A stretch of 64,000 nucleotides of DNA from Euonymus europaeus (taxonomy: Eukaryota; Streptophyta; Magnoliopsida; Celastrales; Celastraceae), in assembly GCA_963580455.1 (NCBI GenBank), contig OY756968.1, positions 23,529,996 to 23,593,995 of the forward strand, written 5' to 3'. The notes below the pieces were generated by a model. It worked only from the letters and a program-made list of their open reading frames with translations, ran no database searches and was not told the origin of the DNA. Position numbers and translations under genes: made by a program. Below, one piece after another: positions 45,438 to 59,700 of the stretch; position 1 is the stretch's first letter, and each line of letters opens with the position of its first letter.

Positions 45438-48400
45438 GGAGATATTAAGAAAACAGTTTAAAAGAACAAATCATATGTCATAGCTAACTAGGTGAAACGA
45501 GACCTACTAGCCACAAGTTCTGAAATCAAAAATCAAAATTCCAGGATTGTAGAGCTGGAAAAATAGTGTGAAATCAAGTTAAAAATGAACGAATTCAGAA
45601 GTCGAAGCTTGGAGATATTTACAAAACAGTTTAAAAGAATAAACCAAATGTCATAGCTAACTAGGTGAAACGAGACCTACTAGGCACAAGTTCTGAAATC
45701 AAAAATCAAAATTCTAAGATTGTAGAGCTTCAAAAATAGTGTGAAATTAATCTAAGAATCAACGAATTCAGAACTCGAAGCCTAGAGATATTTAGAAAAC
45801 AGCTTATCACAAGAAACCACATGTCATAGCTTATTAGGTGAAACGAGACCCACTAGGCACAAGTTTTGAAATCAAAAACTGAAATGCCAAGATTGTAGGG
45901 CTCAAAAAATAGTGTGAAATCAAACTAAGAATCAAAGAATTCATACGTCGAAGCCTAGAGATATTTAGAAAACAGTTTATCACAAGAAACGACATGTCAT
46001 AGCTGACTAGGTGAAACGAGAGCTACTAGGCACAAGTTTTGAAATCAAAAATCGAAATGCCGAGATTGTAGAGCTCAAAAAATAGTGTGAAATCTAGCTA
46101 AAAATTAACGAATTCAGAACTCGGAGCCTGGAGATATTAAGAAAAAAAGTTTAAAAGAATAAACCACATGTCATAGCTAACTAGGTGAAACGAGACCTAC
46201 TAGGCACAAGTTCTGAAATTAAAAATCAAAATTCCAGGAATGTAGAGCTCAAAAAATAGTTTGAAATAAAGATAAAAATCAACGAATTCAGAACTCGGAA
46301 CCTAGATATACTAAGAAAATAATTTATGTGAAGAAAGCACATGTCATAGCTAACTAGGTGAAATGAGACCTACTAGGCACAAGTTCTGAAATAAAAAATG
46401 ATTGTAGAGCTCGAAAAATAGTGTGAAATCAATCTAAGAATCAACGAATTCAGAACTCGAAGCCTAGAGACATTTAAAAAACAGCTTATCACAAGAAACC
46501 ACATGTCATAGTCAACTAGTTGAAATGAGACCTACTAGGCACAAGTTCTAAAATCAAAAACTGAAATGCTAAGATTGTAGAGCTCAATAAATAGTATGAA
46601 ATCAAGCTAAGAATCAATGAATTTAGAACTCGGAGCCTAGAGATATTTAGAAAACAATTTATCATAAGAAACCACATGTCATAGCTGATTAGTTGAAACG
46701 AGAACTACTAGGGACAAGCTCTGAAATCAAAAACCGAAATGCCAAGATTGTAGAGCTCCAAAAATAGTGTGAAATCCAACTAAAAATTAACGAATTCAGA
46801 ACTCGAATCCTGCAGATATTGAGAAAAAAGTTTAAAATAATAAACTACATGTCATAGCTAACTAGATGAAAAGAGACCTACTAGGCACAAGTTCTAAAAT
46901 AAAAAATCAAAATTCCAGGATTCTAAAACTCAAAAAATAGTGTGAAATCAAGTTAAAAATTAACAAATTGAGATCTCGGAGCATAGAGATATTAAGAAAA
47001 TAGTTTATGACAAGAAACCACGTGTCATAGCTAACTAGGTGAAATGAGACATACTAGGTACAAGTTTTGAAAAAAAAAAAAACGTCAAGATTGTAGAGCT
47101 CGAGAAATAGTGTGAAATCAAGCCAAAAATCAACGAATTCAGAACTCGAAGCCTAGAAATACTATGAAAATAGTTTATGACAAGAAACACTTGTCATAGC
47201 TAACTAGGTGAAACGAGACCTACTATGCACAACTTCTGAAATCAAAAAACAAAATGCCAGGATTGTAGAGCGCAAAAAATTGTGTGAAATCAAGCTAAAA
47301 ATTAACGATTTCATAACTCGGATCCTAAAGATATTAAGAAAACATGATATGTGAAGAAACCACATGTCATAACTAACTAGGTGAAACAAGACCTACTAGG
47401 CACAGGTTCTGAAATGAAAAAACGAAACACCGGGATTGTAAAGCTCGAAAAATAGTGTGAAATCAAGCAAAAAATCAACAAATTCAAAAATCAGAGCATA
47501 GAGATAGTAAGAAAATATTTTATGATCAGAAACCACATGTCATAGCTAACTAGGTGAAATGAAACCTACTAAGCACAAGTTCTGAAATCAAAAAATGAAA
47601 CACCAAGATTGTAGAGCTCAAAGAATGGTGTGAAATCAAGCTAAAAATCAACAAATTAAGAACTCGAAGCTGAGAGATGTTAAAAAAATAGTTTATGAAA
47701 AGAAATCACATTTCATAGCTAACTAGGTGAAACGAGACCTATTAGGCACAAGTTCTGAAATCAAAAACAAAAATGCCAATATTGTCGAGCTTAAAAAATA
47801 GTGTGAAATAAAACAAAAAATCAACGAAGTCAGAACTCGTAGCCTAAAGTGTTAGGAAAACAGTTTATGCGAAGGAACCACACATCATAGCTAACTAAGT
47901 GAAACGAGACCAACTAGGCATAAGTTCTAAAATAAAAAACCGAAACGCCAGGAATGTAGAGCTCAAAAAATTGTGTGAAATCAAGCTAAAAATCAACAAA
48001 TTGAGAACTCGGAGCAGAGAGATATTAAGAAAATAGTTTATGATAAGAAACCACATGTCATACTTAACTAGGTGAAATGAGATCTACTAAGCACAAGTTC
48101 TGAAATCAAAAACCAAAATGCTAGGATTCTAGAGCTCGAAAATAGTATGAAATGAAGCTAAAAATCAACGAATTCAAAACTCGGAGCCCAGAGATATTAA
48201 GAAAACAGTTTATGTGAAGAAACCACATGTCATAGCTAACTAGGTGAAACGAGACCTACAAGGCAGAAGTTTTGAAATCAAAAATCGAAATGCCAAGATT
48301 GTAGAGCTCGAAAAATAGTGTGAAATCAACCCAAGAATCAACGAATTTAGAACTCGAATCCTAGAGATATTTAGAAAACAATTTATCACAAGAAACCACA

Positions 48401-51400
48401 TGTCATAGCTAACTAGGTGAAACGAGACCTACAAGGCACAAGTTTTGAAATCAAAAACCGAAATGCCCAGATTGTAGAGCTCAAAAAATTGTGTGAAATC
48501 AAGCTAAAAATCAACGAATTCAGAACTCGGAGACTGAAAATATTAAGAAAACAGTTTTTGAGAAGAAGCCACATGTCATAGCAAACTAGATGAAATAAGA
48601 ACTACTAGGGATAAGTTTTAATGCCGAGATTGTAGAGCTTGAAAAAATAGTGTGAAATCAAGCTAAAAATCAACGAATTTAGAACTCCAAGCTTAGAGAT
48701 ATTTAGAAAACAGTTTCTCACAAGAATCAAAATGTCATAGCTAACTAGGTGAAATGAGACCTACAAGGCACAAGTTTTGAAATCAAAAACTGAAATGCCA
48801 GGATTGTAGAACTCGAAAAATAGTGTGAAATCAACGAATTCAGAACTCGGAGCCTGGAGATATTTAGAAAACAGTTTATCACGAGAAACCACATGTCATA
48901 GCTAACTAGGTGAAACGAGACCTACTTGGCACAAGTTCTGAAATCAAAAACCAAAATGCCAAGATTGTAAAGCTCAAAAAATAGTGTGAAATCAAGCTAA
49001 AAATCAAAGAATTCAGAACTCGGAGCTTGGAGATATTAAGAAAACGGTTTATGAGAAGAAACCACATCTCATAGCTAATTAGGTGAAACGAGACCTACAA
49101 GTGAAAAGTTCTAAATTCAAAAACCAAAATGCCAAGATTGTAGAGCTCAAGAAATAGTGTAAAATCAAGTTAAAAATCAAAGAATTCAGAACTCGGAGCC
49201 TAGAGATATTAAGAAAACAAGTTATGTGAATAAAAAAGCATGTCATAGCTAACTAGGTGAAACGAGACCTACGAGGCACAAGTTTTGAAATCAAAAACCA
49301 AAATTTCAGGATTATAGAGCTTGAAAAATAGTATGAAATCAAGTTAAGAATCAATAAATTCAGAACTCGAAGCCTAGAGATATTTAGAAAATTGTTTATC
49401 ACAGGAAACCACATGTCATAGCTAACTAGGTGAAACGAGATCTACTAGGCACAAGTTCTGAAATCAAAAACCAAAATGCCAAGATTGTAGGAGCTCGAAA
49501 AATAGTGTGAAATCCAGCTAAAAATTAACGAATTCAGAAATCGAAGCCTAGAGATATTTGGAAAACAGTTTAAAAGAATAAACCACATGTCATAGCTAAC
49601 TAGGTGAAATGAGACCTACTAGGCAGAAGTTCTGAAATAAAAAACTGAAATGCCAAGATTGTAGAGCTCGAAAAATAGTCTGAAATCAAGCTAAGAATTA
49701 GTGAATTTAGAACTTGAAGCCTAGAGATATTTAGAAAACAGCTTATCACAAGAATCCACATTTCATAGCCAACTAGGTGAAATGAGACCTACTAGGCACA
49801 AGTTTTGAAATCAAAAACTGAAATGCTAAGATTGTAGAGCTCAATAAATAGTGTGAAATCCAGCTAAAAATGAACGAATTGAGAACTCGGAGCCTGGAGA
49901 TATTAAGAAAATAGTTTAAAAGAATAAACCACATGTCATAGCTAACTAGGTGAAACGAGACCCACTAGGCACAAGTTCTGAAATCAAAAATCAAAATTCC
50001 AAGACTGTAGAACTCGAAAAATCATGTGAAATCAAGCTAAAAATCAACGAATTCAGAACTCGAAGCCCAGAGATATTTAGAAAACAGTTTAAAAGAATAA
50101 ACCACATGTCATAGCTAACTAGGTGAAACGAGACCTACTAGGCACAAGTTCTGACATCAAAAACTGAAATGCTAAGATTTCTGAGCTCGAAAAATATTGT
50201 GAATTAAGTTAAAAATCAACGAATTCAGAACTCGGAGCCTAGAGATATTTAGAAAACAGCTTATCACAATAAACCACATGTCATAGCTCACTAGGTCAAA
50301 CGAGACCTACTAGGCACATGTTCTGAAATCGAAAACCGAAATGCCAAGATTGTAGAGCTTGAAAAATAGTGTGAAATCCTGCTAAAAATTAACAAATTCA
50401 GAACTCGGAGCCTGGAGATATTGAGGAAAAGGTTTAAAAGAATAAACCACATGTCATAGCTAACTATGTCAAACGAGACCTACTAGGCACAAGTTCTGAA
50501 ATTAAAAATCTAAATTTCAGGATTGTAGAGCTCGAAAAATAGTGTGAAATCCAGCTAAAAATGAACGAATTCAGAACTCGGAGCCTGGAGATATTAAGAA
50601 AATAGAGCTCGAAAAAATGTCATAGCTCACTAGGTCAAACGAGTCCTACTAGGCACAAGTTCTGAAATTAAAAACTGAAATCCATAAGATTTTAGAGCTT
50701 GAAAAATAGTGTAAAATCAAGCAAAGAATCAATGAATTCAGGACTCGAAGCCTAGAGATATTTAGGAAATAGGTTATCATAAAAAACCACATGTCATAGC
50801 TGACTAGGTGAAACGAGACCTTCTAGGCACAAGTTCTGAAATCAAAAACCGAAATGCCAAGATTGTAGAGCTTGAAAAAATGTATGAAATCAAGCTAAAA
50901 ATCAACGAATTCAGAACTCGGATCCTATAGATATTATAAAAACAGTTTATGTGAAGAAATCACATGTCATAGATAACTAGGTGAAACGATACCTACTAGA
51001 CACAAGCTCTGAAATCAAAAACCAAAATACCAGGATTGAAGAGATCGAAAAAATGTATGAAATCAAGCTAAAAATTAACGAATTCAAAACTCGGAGCTCG
51101 AAGATATTAAGAAAACAGTTTATGAGAAGAAACCACATCTCATAGCTAACTAGATGAAACGAAACATACCAGGGACAAGTTTCGAAATCAAAAACCAAAA
51201 TGCCAAGATTGTAGTGCTCGAAAAATAGTGTGAAATCAAGCAAAAAATCAACGAATTGAGAACACGAAACCCAGAGATATTTAGAAAACAGTTTACCACA
51301 AGAAACCACATGTCATAGCTAACTAGGTGAAACGAGACATACGAGGCACAAGTTTCGAAATCAAAAACCGAAATGTCAGGATTGTAAAGCTAAAAAAATA

Positions 51401-51690
51401 GTGTGAAATCAAGCTAAGAATCAACGAATTCAAAACTCGGAGCCTGAAGATATTAAGAAAACAGTTTATCACAAGAAACCGCATCTCATAGCTGACTAGG
51501 TGAAACGAGACCTACTAGGGATAAGTTTTAAAATAAAAAACAAGAATGCCAAGATTATAGAGCTCGAAAAATAGTATGAAATTCAGTTAAAAATGAACGA
51601 ATTCAGAATTCGGAGCCTAGAGATACTAAGAAAACAGTTTATGAGAAGAAACCACATGTCATAGCAAACTAGATGAAACGAGACCTACTA
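45437..51690 (-). repeat. Satellite array, subfamily A, - orientation (about 36 monomers)
   Basis: Monomers of the same family read as the reverse complement ('catgtcatagctaactaggt', 'cgagacctactaggcacaag', 'gattgtagagctcgaaaaat'). Short ORFs that recur here (47204-47389, 50977-51309) are chance frames of the monomer. Confidence 0.95.
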
Positions 51691-51957
51691 GGGTCTAGGG
51701 TTTAGGGTTTAGGGTTTGGGGTTTGGGGGTTGGAGGTTTAGGGTTTTGGGGTTAGGGTTTAGGGTTTAGGGTTTGGGGTTTGGGGGTTGGGGGTTTATGG
51801 GTTGCGGCATTAGAGTTGGGGCTTAGGGTTTGGGGCCTAGGGTTTGGGGTTTGGGGGTTAGGGTTTGGGGGTTCGAGTTTGGGGTTAGGGTTTTGGGGTT
51901 AGGGTTTAGGGTTTAGGGTTTGGGGTTTGGGGTTTGGGGTTTAGGGTTTAGGGTTTT
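51691..51957 (+). repeat. Telomere-like repeat block 1
   Basis: About 265 bp of degenerate TTTAGGG, with exact runs (gggtttagggtttaggg) mixed with variants TTTGGGG, TTGGGGG and TTTTGGGG. It replaces monomer sequence between 'gacctactaggg' of the - array and 'ttctttacgtaaacgg' of the following + array. The G-rich strand is the + strand. Confidence 0.93.
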
Positions 51958-53730
51958 CTTTACGTAAACGGTTTTCTAAATATCGGTTGACTCCGAGTTC
52001 TGAATTTGGTGATTTTTAGCTTCATTTCATACTATTTTTCAAGCTCTACAATCCTGATATGTCGGTTTTTAATTTCAAAACTTGTGCCTCGTAGGTCTCG
52101 TTTCACCTAGTTAGCTATGACATGTGGTTTCTTCACATAACTTGTTTTCTTAATATCTGTAGGCTCCGAGTTCTGAATTCTTTGATTTTTAACTTGATTT
52201 TACACTATTTCTCGAGCTCTACAATCCTGGCATTTCAATTTTTGAATTTAGAACTTTTCACTTGTAGGTCTCGTTTCACCTAGTTAGCTACGACATGTGG
52301 TTTCTTCTCATAAACTGTTTCTTAATATCTTCAAGCTCCGAGTTTTGAATTCGTAGATTTTTAGCTTGATTTCACACTATTTTTGGAGCTCTACAATCTT
52401 GACATTTTGTTTTTTGATTTCAGAACTTGTGCCTTGTAGGTCTCGTTTCACCTATTTAGCTATGACACGTGGTTTCTTGTGATAAACTGTTTTCTAAATA
52501 TCTCTGGGCTTCGAGTTTTAAATTCGTTGATTTTTAGATTGATTTCACACTATTTTTCGAGCTCTACTATTTTGGAATTTCGGTTTTTGATTTCAAAACT
52601 TGTGCCATGTAGGTCTCGTTTCACCTAGTTAGCTATGACATTTTTGATTCTTGTGAGAAACTGTTTTCTAAATATCTCTAGGCTTGCAGTTCTAAATTCA
52701 TTGATTTTTAGCTTGATTTCACGGTATTTTTTTGAGCTCTACAATCTCGGCATTTTGGTTTTTTATTTCAATACTTATCCCTAGTAGGTTTCACTTCATC
52801 TAGTTTGCTATGACATGTGGTTTCTTCTCATAAACTGTTTTCTTAATATATTCAGTCTCCGAATTCTGAATTCGTTGATTTTTAGGTTGATTTCACACTA
52901 TTTTTTTGAGCTCTACAATCTCGACATTTCGGTTTTTTTTTTAATTTCAAAACTTATTCCAAGTAGGTCTTGTTTCACCTAGTTAGCTATGACATGTGGT
53001 TTCCTGTGATAAGCTGTTTTCTAAATATCTCTAGGCTTCGAGTTTTGAATTCGTTGATTCTTAGCTTGATTTCACACTATTTTTTTGAGCTCTACAATCT
53101 TAGCATTTCAGTTTTTGATTTCAGAACTTGTACCTAGTAGGTATCGTTTCACCTAGTTAGCTATGACATGTGGTTTATTCTTTTAAACTGTTTTCTAAAT
53201 ATCTCTAGGCTCCGAGTTATGAATTCGTTGATTTTTAGTTTGATTTCTCATTTTTTTTGCGCTCTACAATCATGACATTTTGGTTTTTGATTTCAGAAAT
53301 TGTGCCTAGTAGGTCTCGTTTCACCTAGTTAGCTATGACATGTGGTTTCTTGTGATAAACTGTTTTCTAAATATCTCTAGGATTCGAGTTCTGAATTCAT
53401 CAATTCTTAGCTGGATTTCACACTATTTTTGGAGCTCTACAATCCTGACATTTCGGTTTTTGATTTCAAAACTTATGCCTCGTAGGTCTCGTTTAACCTA
53501 GTTAGCTATGACATTTGGTTTATTCTTTTAAACTATTTTCTAAATATCTCTAGGCTTCGAGTTCTGAATTCGTTAATTTTTAGCTGGATTTCACACCATT
53601 TCTCGAGCTCTACAATCCTGGAATTTCGGTTTTAGAATTTAGAACTTTTCACTTGTAGGTCTCGTTTCACCTAGTTAGCTATGACATGTAGTTTCTTGTC
53701 ATAAACCGTTTTCTTAATATCTTCAAGCTC
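51958..53730 (+). repeat. Satellite array, B-type start then subfamily A, + orientation
   Basis: It begins as a B-type monomer ('tttacgtaaacggttttcta', 'ggttgactccgagttctg', 'aatttggtgatttttagc') and turns into A-type near 52024-52036. About ten monomers follow that match 43718-45427. Confidence 0.93.
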
Positions 53731-53741
53731 CAATTATTGCC
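53731..53741. other. Satellite inversion junction 2
   Basis: Identical in sequence to the junction at 45427-45437, about 8305 bp away, as expected of a duplicated block. Confidence 0.9.
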
Positions 53742-56700
53742 TGGAGATATTAAGAAAACAGTTTAAAAGAACAAATCATATGTCATAGCTAACTAGGTGA
53801 AACGAGACCCACTAGCCACAAGTTCTGAAATCAAAAATCAAAATTCCAGGATTGTAGAGCTGAAAAAATAGTGTGAAATCAAGTTAAAAATGAACGAATT
53901 CAGAAGTCGAAGCCTGAAGATATTTACAAAACAATTTAAAAGAATAAACCAAATGTCATAGCTAACTAGGTGAAACGAGACCAACTAGGCACAAGTTCTG
54001 AAATCAAAAATCAAAATTCTAAGATTGTAGAGCGCTTGAGAAATAATGTGAAATTAATCTAAGAATCAACGAATTCAGAACTCGAAGCCTAGAGATATTT
54101 AGAAAACAACTTATCACAAGAAACCACATGTCATAGCTAACTAGGTGAAACGAGACCCACTAGGCACAAGTTTTGAAATCAAAAACTGAAATGCCAAGAT
54201 TGTAGGGCTCAAAAAATAGTGTGAAATCAAACTAAAAAATCAAAGAATTCATACGTCGAAGCCTAGAGATATTTAGAAAACAGTTTATCACAAGAAACGA
54301 CATGTCATAGCTGACTAGGTGAAACGAGAGCTACTAGGCACAAGTTTTGAAATCAAAAATCGAAATGCCGAGATTGTAGAGCTAAAAAAATAGTGTGAAA
54401 TCTAGCTAAAAATTAACGAATTCAGAACTCGGAGCCTGGAGATATTAAGAAAAAAAGTTTAAAAGAATAAACCACATGTCATAGCTAACTAGGTGAAACG
54501 AGACCTACTAGGCACAAGTTCTGAAATTAAAAATCAAAATTCCAGGAATGTAGAGCTCAAAAAATAGTTTGAAATAAAGATAAAAATCAACGAATTCAGA
54601 ACTCGGAACCTAGATATACTAAGAAAATAATTTATGTGAAGAAATCACATGTCATAGCTAACTAGGTGAAATGAGACCTACTAGGCACAAGTTCTGAAAT
54701 AAAAAATGATTGTAGAGCTCTAAAAATAGTGTGAAATCAATCTAAGAATCAACGAATTCAGAACTCGAAGCCTAGAGACATTTAAAAAACAGCTTATCAC
54801 AACAAACCACATGTCATAGTCAACTAGTTGAAATGAGACTTACTAGGCACAAGTTCTAAAATCAAAAACTGAAATGCTAAGATTGTAGAGCTCAAAAAAT
54901 AGTATGAAATCAAGCTAAGAATCAATGAATTTAGAACTCGGAGCCTAGAGATATTTAGAAAACAATTTATCATAAGAAACCACATGTCATAGCTGATTAG
55001 TTGAAACGAGAACTACTAGGGACAAGCTCTGAAATCAAAAACCGAAATGCCAAGATTATAGGGCTCCAAAAATAGTGTGAAATCCAACTAAAAATTAACG
55101 AATTCAGAACTCGAATCCTGCAGATATTGAGAAAAAAGTTTAAAATAATAAACTACATGTCATAGCTAACTAGATGAAAAGAGACCTACTAGGCACAAGT
55201 TCTGAAATCAAAAATCAAAATTCTAGGATTCTAAAACTCAAAAAATAGTGTGAAATCAAGTTAAAAATTAACAAATTGAGATCTCGGAGCATAGAGATAT
55301 TAAGAAAATAGTTTATGACAAGAAACCACATGTCATAGCTAACTAGGTGAAATGAGACATACTAGGTACAAGTTTTGAAAAAAAAAAAAAGAAACGTCAG
55401 GATTGTAGAGCTCGAAAAACAGTGTGAAATCAAGCCAAAAATCAACGAATTCAGAACTCGAAGCCTAGAGATACTATGAAAATAGTTTATGACAAGAAAC
55501 ACTTGTCATAGCTAACTAGGTGAAACGAGACCTACTATGCACAACTTCTGAAATCAAAAAACAAAATGCCACGATTGTAGAGCGCAAAAAATTGTGTGAA
55601 ATCAAGCTAAAAATTAAAGATTTCATAACTCGGATCCTAAAGATATTAAGAAAACATGATATGTGAAGAAACCACATGTCATAACTAACTAGGTGAAACA
55701 AGACCTACTAGACACAGGTTCTGAAATCAAAAAACGAAAAACCGGGATTGTAAAGCTCGAAAAATAGTGTGAAATCAAGCAAAAAATCAACAAATTCAAA
55801 AATCAGAGCATAGAGATAGTAAGAAAATATTTTATGATCAGAAACCACATGTCATAGCTAACTAGGTGAAATGAAACCTACTAAGCACAAGTTCTGAAAT
55901 CAAAAAATGAAACACCAAGATTGTAGAGCTCAAAGAATGGTGTGAAATCATGCTAAAAATCAACAAATTAAGAACTCGAAGCTGAGAGATATTAAAAAAA
56001 TAGTTTATGAAAAGAAACCACATTTCATAGCTAACTAGGTGAAACGAGACCTATTAGGCACAAGTTCTGAAATCAAAAACCAAAATGCCAATATTGTCGA
56101 GCTTAAAAAATAGTGTGAAATAAAACAAAAAATCAACGAAGTCAGATTTCGAAGCCTAAAGTGTTAGGAAAACAGTTTATGTGAATGAACCACACATCAT
56201 AGCTAACTAAGTGAAACGAGACCAACTAGGCATAAGTTCTGAAATAAAAAAACCGAAACGCCAGGAATGTAGAGCTCAAAAAATTGTGTGAAATCAAGCT
56301 AAAAATTAACAAATTGAGAACTCGGAGCAGAGAGATATTAAGAAAATAGTTTATGATAAGAAACCACATGTCATACTTAACTAGGTGAAATGAGATCTAC
56401 TAAGCACAAGTTCTGAAATCAAAAACCAAAATGCTAGGATTCTAGAGCTCGAAAATAGTATGAAATGAAGCTAAAAATCAAAGAATTCAGAACTCGGAGC
56501 TTGAAGATATTAAGAAAATAGTTTATGAGAAGAAACCACATGTCATAGCTAACTAGATGAAATGAAACCTACTACGGACAAGTTTTGAAATAAAAAACCG
56601 AAATGCCAAGATTGTAGTGCTCGAAAAATAGTGTGAAATCAAGCTAAAAATCAATGAATTTAGAACTCAAAGCCTAGAGATATTTAGAAAATAGTTTATC

Positions 56701-59700
56701 ACTAGGAACCGCATGTCATAGCTAACTAGGTGAAACGAGACCTACAAGGCAGAAGTTTTGAAATCAAAAATCGAAATGCCAAGATTGTAGAGCTCGAAAA
56801 ATAGTGTGAAATCAACCCAAGAATCAACGAATTTAGAACTCGAATCCTAGAGATATTTAGAAAACAATTTATCACAAGAAACCACATGTCATAGCTAACT
56901 AGGTGAAACGAGACCTACAAGGCACAAGTTTTGAAATCAAAAACCGAAATGCCCAGATTGTAGAGCTCAAAAAATTGTGTGAAATCAAGCTAAAAATCAA
57001 CGAATTCAGAACTCGGAGACTGAAAATATTAAGAAAACAGTTTTTGAGAAGAAGCCACATGTCATAGCAAACTAGATGAAATAAGACCTACTAGGGATAA
57101 GTTTTAAGATAAAAAACCGAAATGCCGAGATTGTAGAGCTTGAAAAAATAGTGTGAAATCAAGCTAAAAATCAACGAATTTAGAACTCCAAGCTTAGAGA
57201 TATTTAGAAAACAGTTTCTCACAAGAATCAAAATGTCATAGCTAACTAGGTGAAACGAGACCTACAAGGCACAAGTTTTGAAATAAAAAACTGAAATGCC
57301 AGGATTGTAGAACTCGAAAAATAGTGTGAAATCAACGAATTCAGAACTCGGAGCCTGGAGATATTTAGAAAACAGTTTATCACGAGAAACCACATGTCAT
57401 AGCTAACTAGGTGAAACGAGACCTACTTGGCACAAGTTCTGAAGTGAAAACCAAAATGCCAAGATTGTAAAGCTCGAAAAATAGTGTGAAATCAAGCTAA
57501 AAATCAAAGAATTCAGAACTCGGAGCTTGGAGATATTAAGAAAACGGTTTATGAGAAGAAACCACATCTCATAGCTAATTAGGTGAAACGAGACCTAAAA
57601 GTGAAAAGTTCTAAATTCAAAAACAAAAATGCCAAGATTGTAGAGCTCAAGAAATAGTGTAAAATCAAGTTAAAAATCAAAGAATTCAGAACTCGGAGCC
57701 TAGAGATATTAAGAAAACAAGTTATGTGAAAAAAAAACATGTCATAGCTAACTAGGTGAAACGAGACCTACGAGGCACAAGTTTTGAAATCAAAAACCAA
57801 AATTTCAGGATTATAGAGCTTGAAAAATAGTATGAAATCAAGTTAAGAATCAATAAATTCAGAACTCGAAGCCTAGAGATATTTAGAAAATTGTTTATCA
57901 CAGGAAACCACATGTCATAGCTAACTAGGTGAAACGAGACCTACTACGCACAAGTTCTGAAATCAAAAACCAAAATGCCAAGATTGTAGAGCTCGAAAAA
58001 TAGTGTGAAATCCAGCTAAAAATTAACGAATTCAGAAATCGAAGCCTAGAGATATTTGGAAAACAGTTTAAAAGAATAAACCACATGTCATAGCTAACTA
58101 GGTGAAACGAGACCTACTAGGCAGAAGTTCTGAAATAAAAACTGAAATGCCAAGATTGTAGAGCTCAAAAAATAGTCAGAAATCTAGCTAAGAATCAGTG
58201 AATTCAGAACTCGAAGCCTAGAGATATTTAGAAAACAGCTTATCACAAGAAACCACATTACATAGCCAACTAGGTGAAACGAGACCTACTAGGCACAAGT
58301 TTTGAAATCAAAAACTGAAATGCTAAGATTGTAGAGCTCAATAAATAGTATGAAATCAAGCCAAGAATCAATGAATTTAGAACTCGAAGCCTAGAGATAT
58401 TTAGAAAACAGTTTATCACAAGAAACCACATGTCATAGCTGACTAGCTGAAACGAGACCTTCTAGGCACAGGTTCTGAAATCAAAAACCGAAATGCCAAG
58501 ATTGTAGAGCTTGAAAAATAGTGTGAAATCCTGCTAAAAATTAACAAATTCAGAACTCGGAGCCTGGAGATATTGAGGAAAAAGTTTAAAAGAATAAACC
58601 ACATGTCATAGCTAACTAGGTCAAACGAGACCTACTAGGCACAAGTTCTGAAATTAAAAATCTAAATTCCAGGATTGTAGAGCTCGAAAAATAGTGTGAA
58701 ATCCAGCTAAAAATGAACGAATTGAGAACTCGGAGACTGGAGATATTAAGAAAATAGTTTAAAAGAATAAACCACATGTCATAGCTAACTAGGTGAAACG
58801 AGACCCACTAGGCACAAGTTCTGAAATCAAAAATCAAAATTCCAATATTGTAGAGCTCGAAAAATCATGTGAAATCAAGCTAAAAATCAACGAATTCAGA
58901 ACTCGAAGCCTAGAGATATTTAGAAAACAGTTTAAAAGAATAAACCACATGTCATAGCTAACTAGGTGAAACGAGACCTACTAGGCACAAGTTCTGACAT
59001 CAAAAACTGAAATGCTAAGATTTCTGAGCTCGAAAAATAGTGTGAATTAAGTTAAAAATCAACGAATTCAGAACTCGGAGCCTAGAGATATTTAGAAAAT
59101 AGCTTATCACAATAAACCACATGTCATAGCTCACTAGGTCAAACGAGACCTACTAGGCACAAGTTCTGAAATTAAAAACTGAAATGCATAAGATTTTAGA
59201 GCTTGAAAAATAGTTTAAAATCAAGCTAAGAATCAATGAATTCAGGACTCGAAGCCTAGAGATATTTAGAAAATAGGTTATCATAAAAAACCACATGTCA
59301 TAGCTGACTAGCTGAAACGAGACCAACTAGGCACAAGTTCTGAAATCGAAAACCGAAATGCCAAGATTGTAGAGCTTGAAAAATAGTGTGAAATCCTGCT
59401 AAAAATTAACAAATTCAGAACTCGGAGCCTGGAGATATTGAGGAAAAGGTTTAAAAGAATAAACCCTATGTCATAGCTAACTAGATCAAACGAGACCTAC
59501 TAGGCACAAGTTCTGAAATTAAAAATCTAAATTCCAAGATTGTAGAGCTCGAAAAATAGTGTGAAATCAAGCTAAAAATGAACGAATTCAGAACTCGGAG
59601 CCTGGAGATATTAAGAAAATAGAGCTCGAAAAACTGTCATAGCTCACTAGGTCAAACGAGACCTACTAGGCACAAGTTCTGAAATTAAAAACTGAAATGC

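Larger units (their letters stand above)
43718..52024. repeat. Composite satellite block, copy 1 of a tandem duplication (about 8.3 kb)
   Basis: The block holds A(+) monomers, the inversion junction near 45430, A(-) monomers, the telomere-like block at 51691-51957 and the first B-type half monomer. It is repeated at 52025-61045 with the same order of sequence variants. The offset is about 8307 at the left end, 8501 in the middle and 9017 at the right. Confidence 0.85.

Noticed and set aside
47204..47389. 61-aa ORF (-) recurring near-identically at 55516-55701 as a possible small conserved gene
   Set aside because: It is a chance frame through satellite monomers; the near identity follows from the 8.3-kb DNA duplication.
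50977..51309. 110-aa ORF (-) repeated at 59994-60326
   Set aside because: Also a read-through of two satellite monomers, with no start context, no domain and no codon bias.
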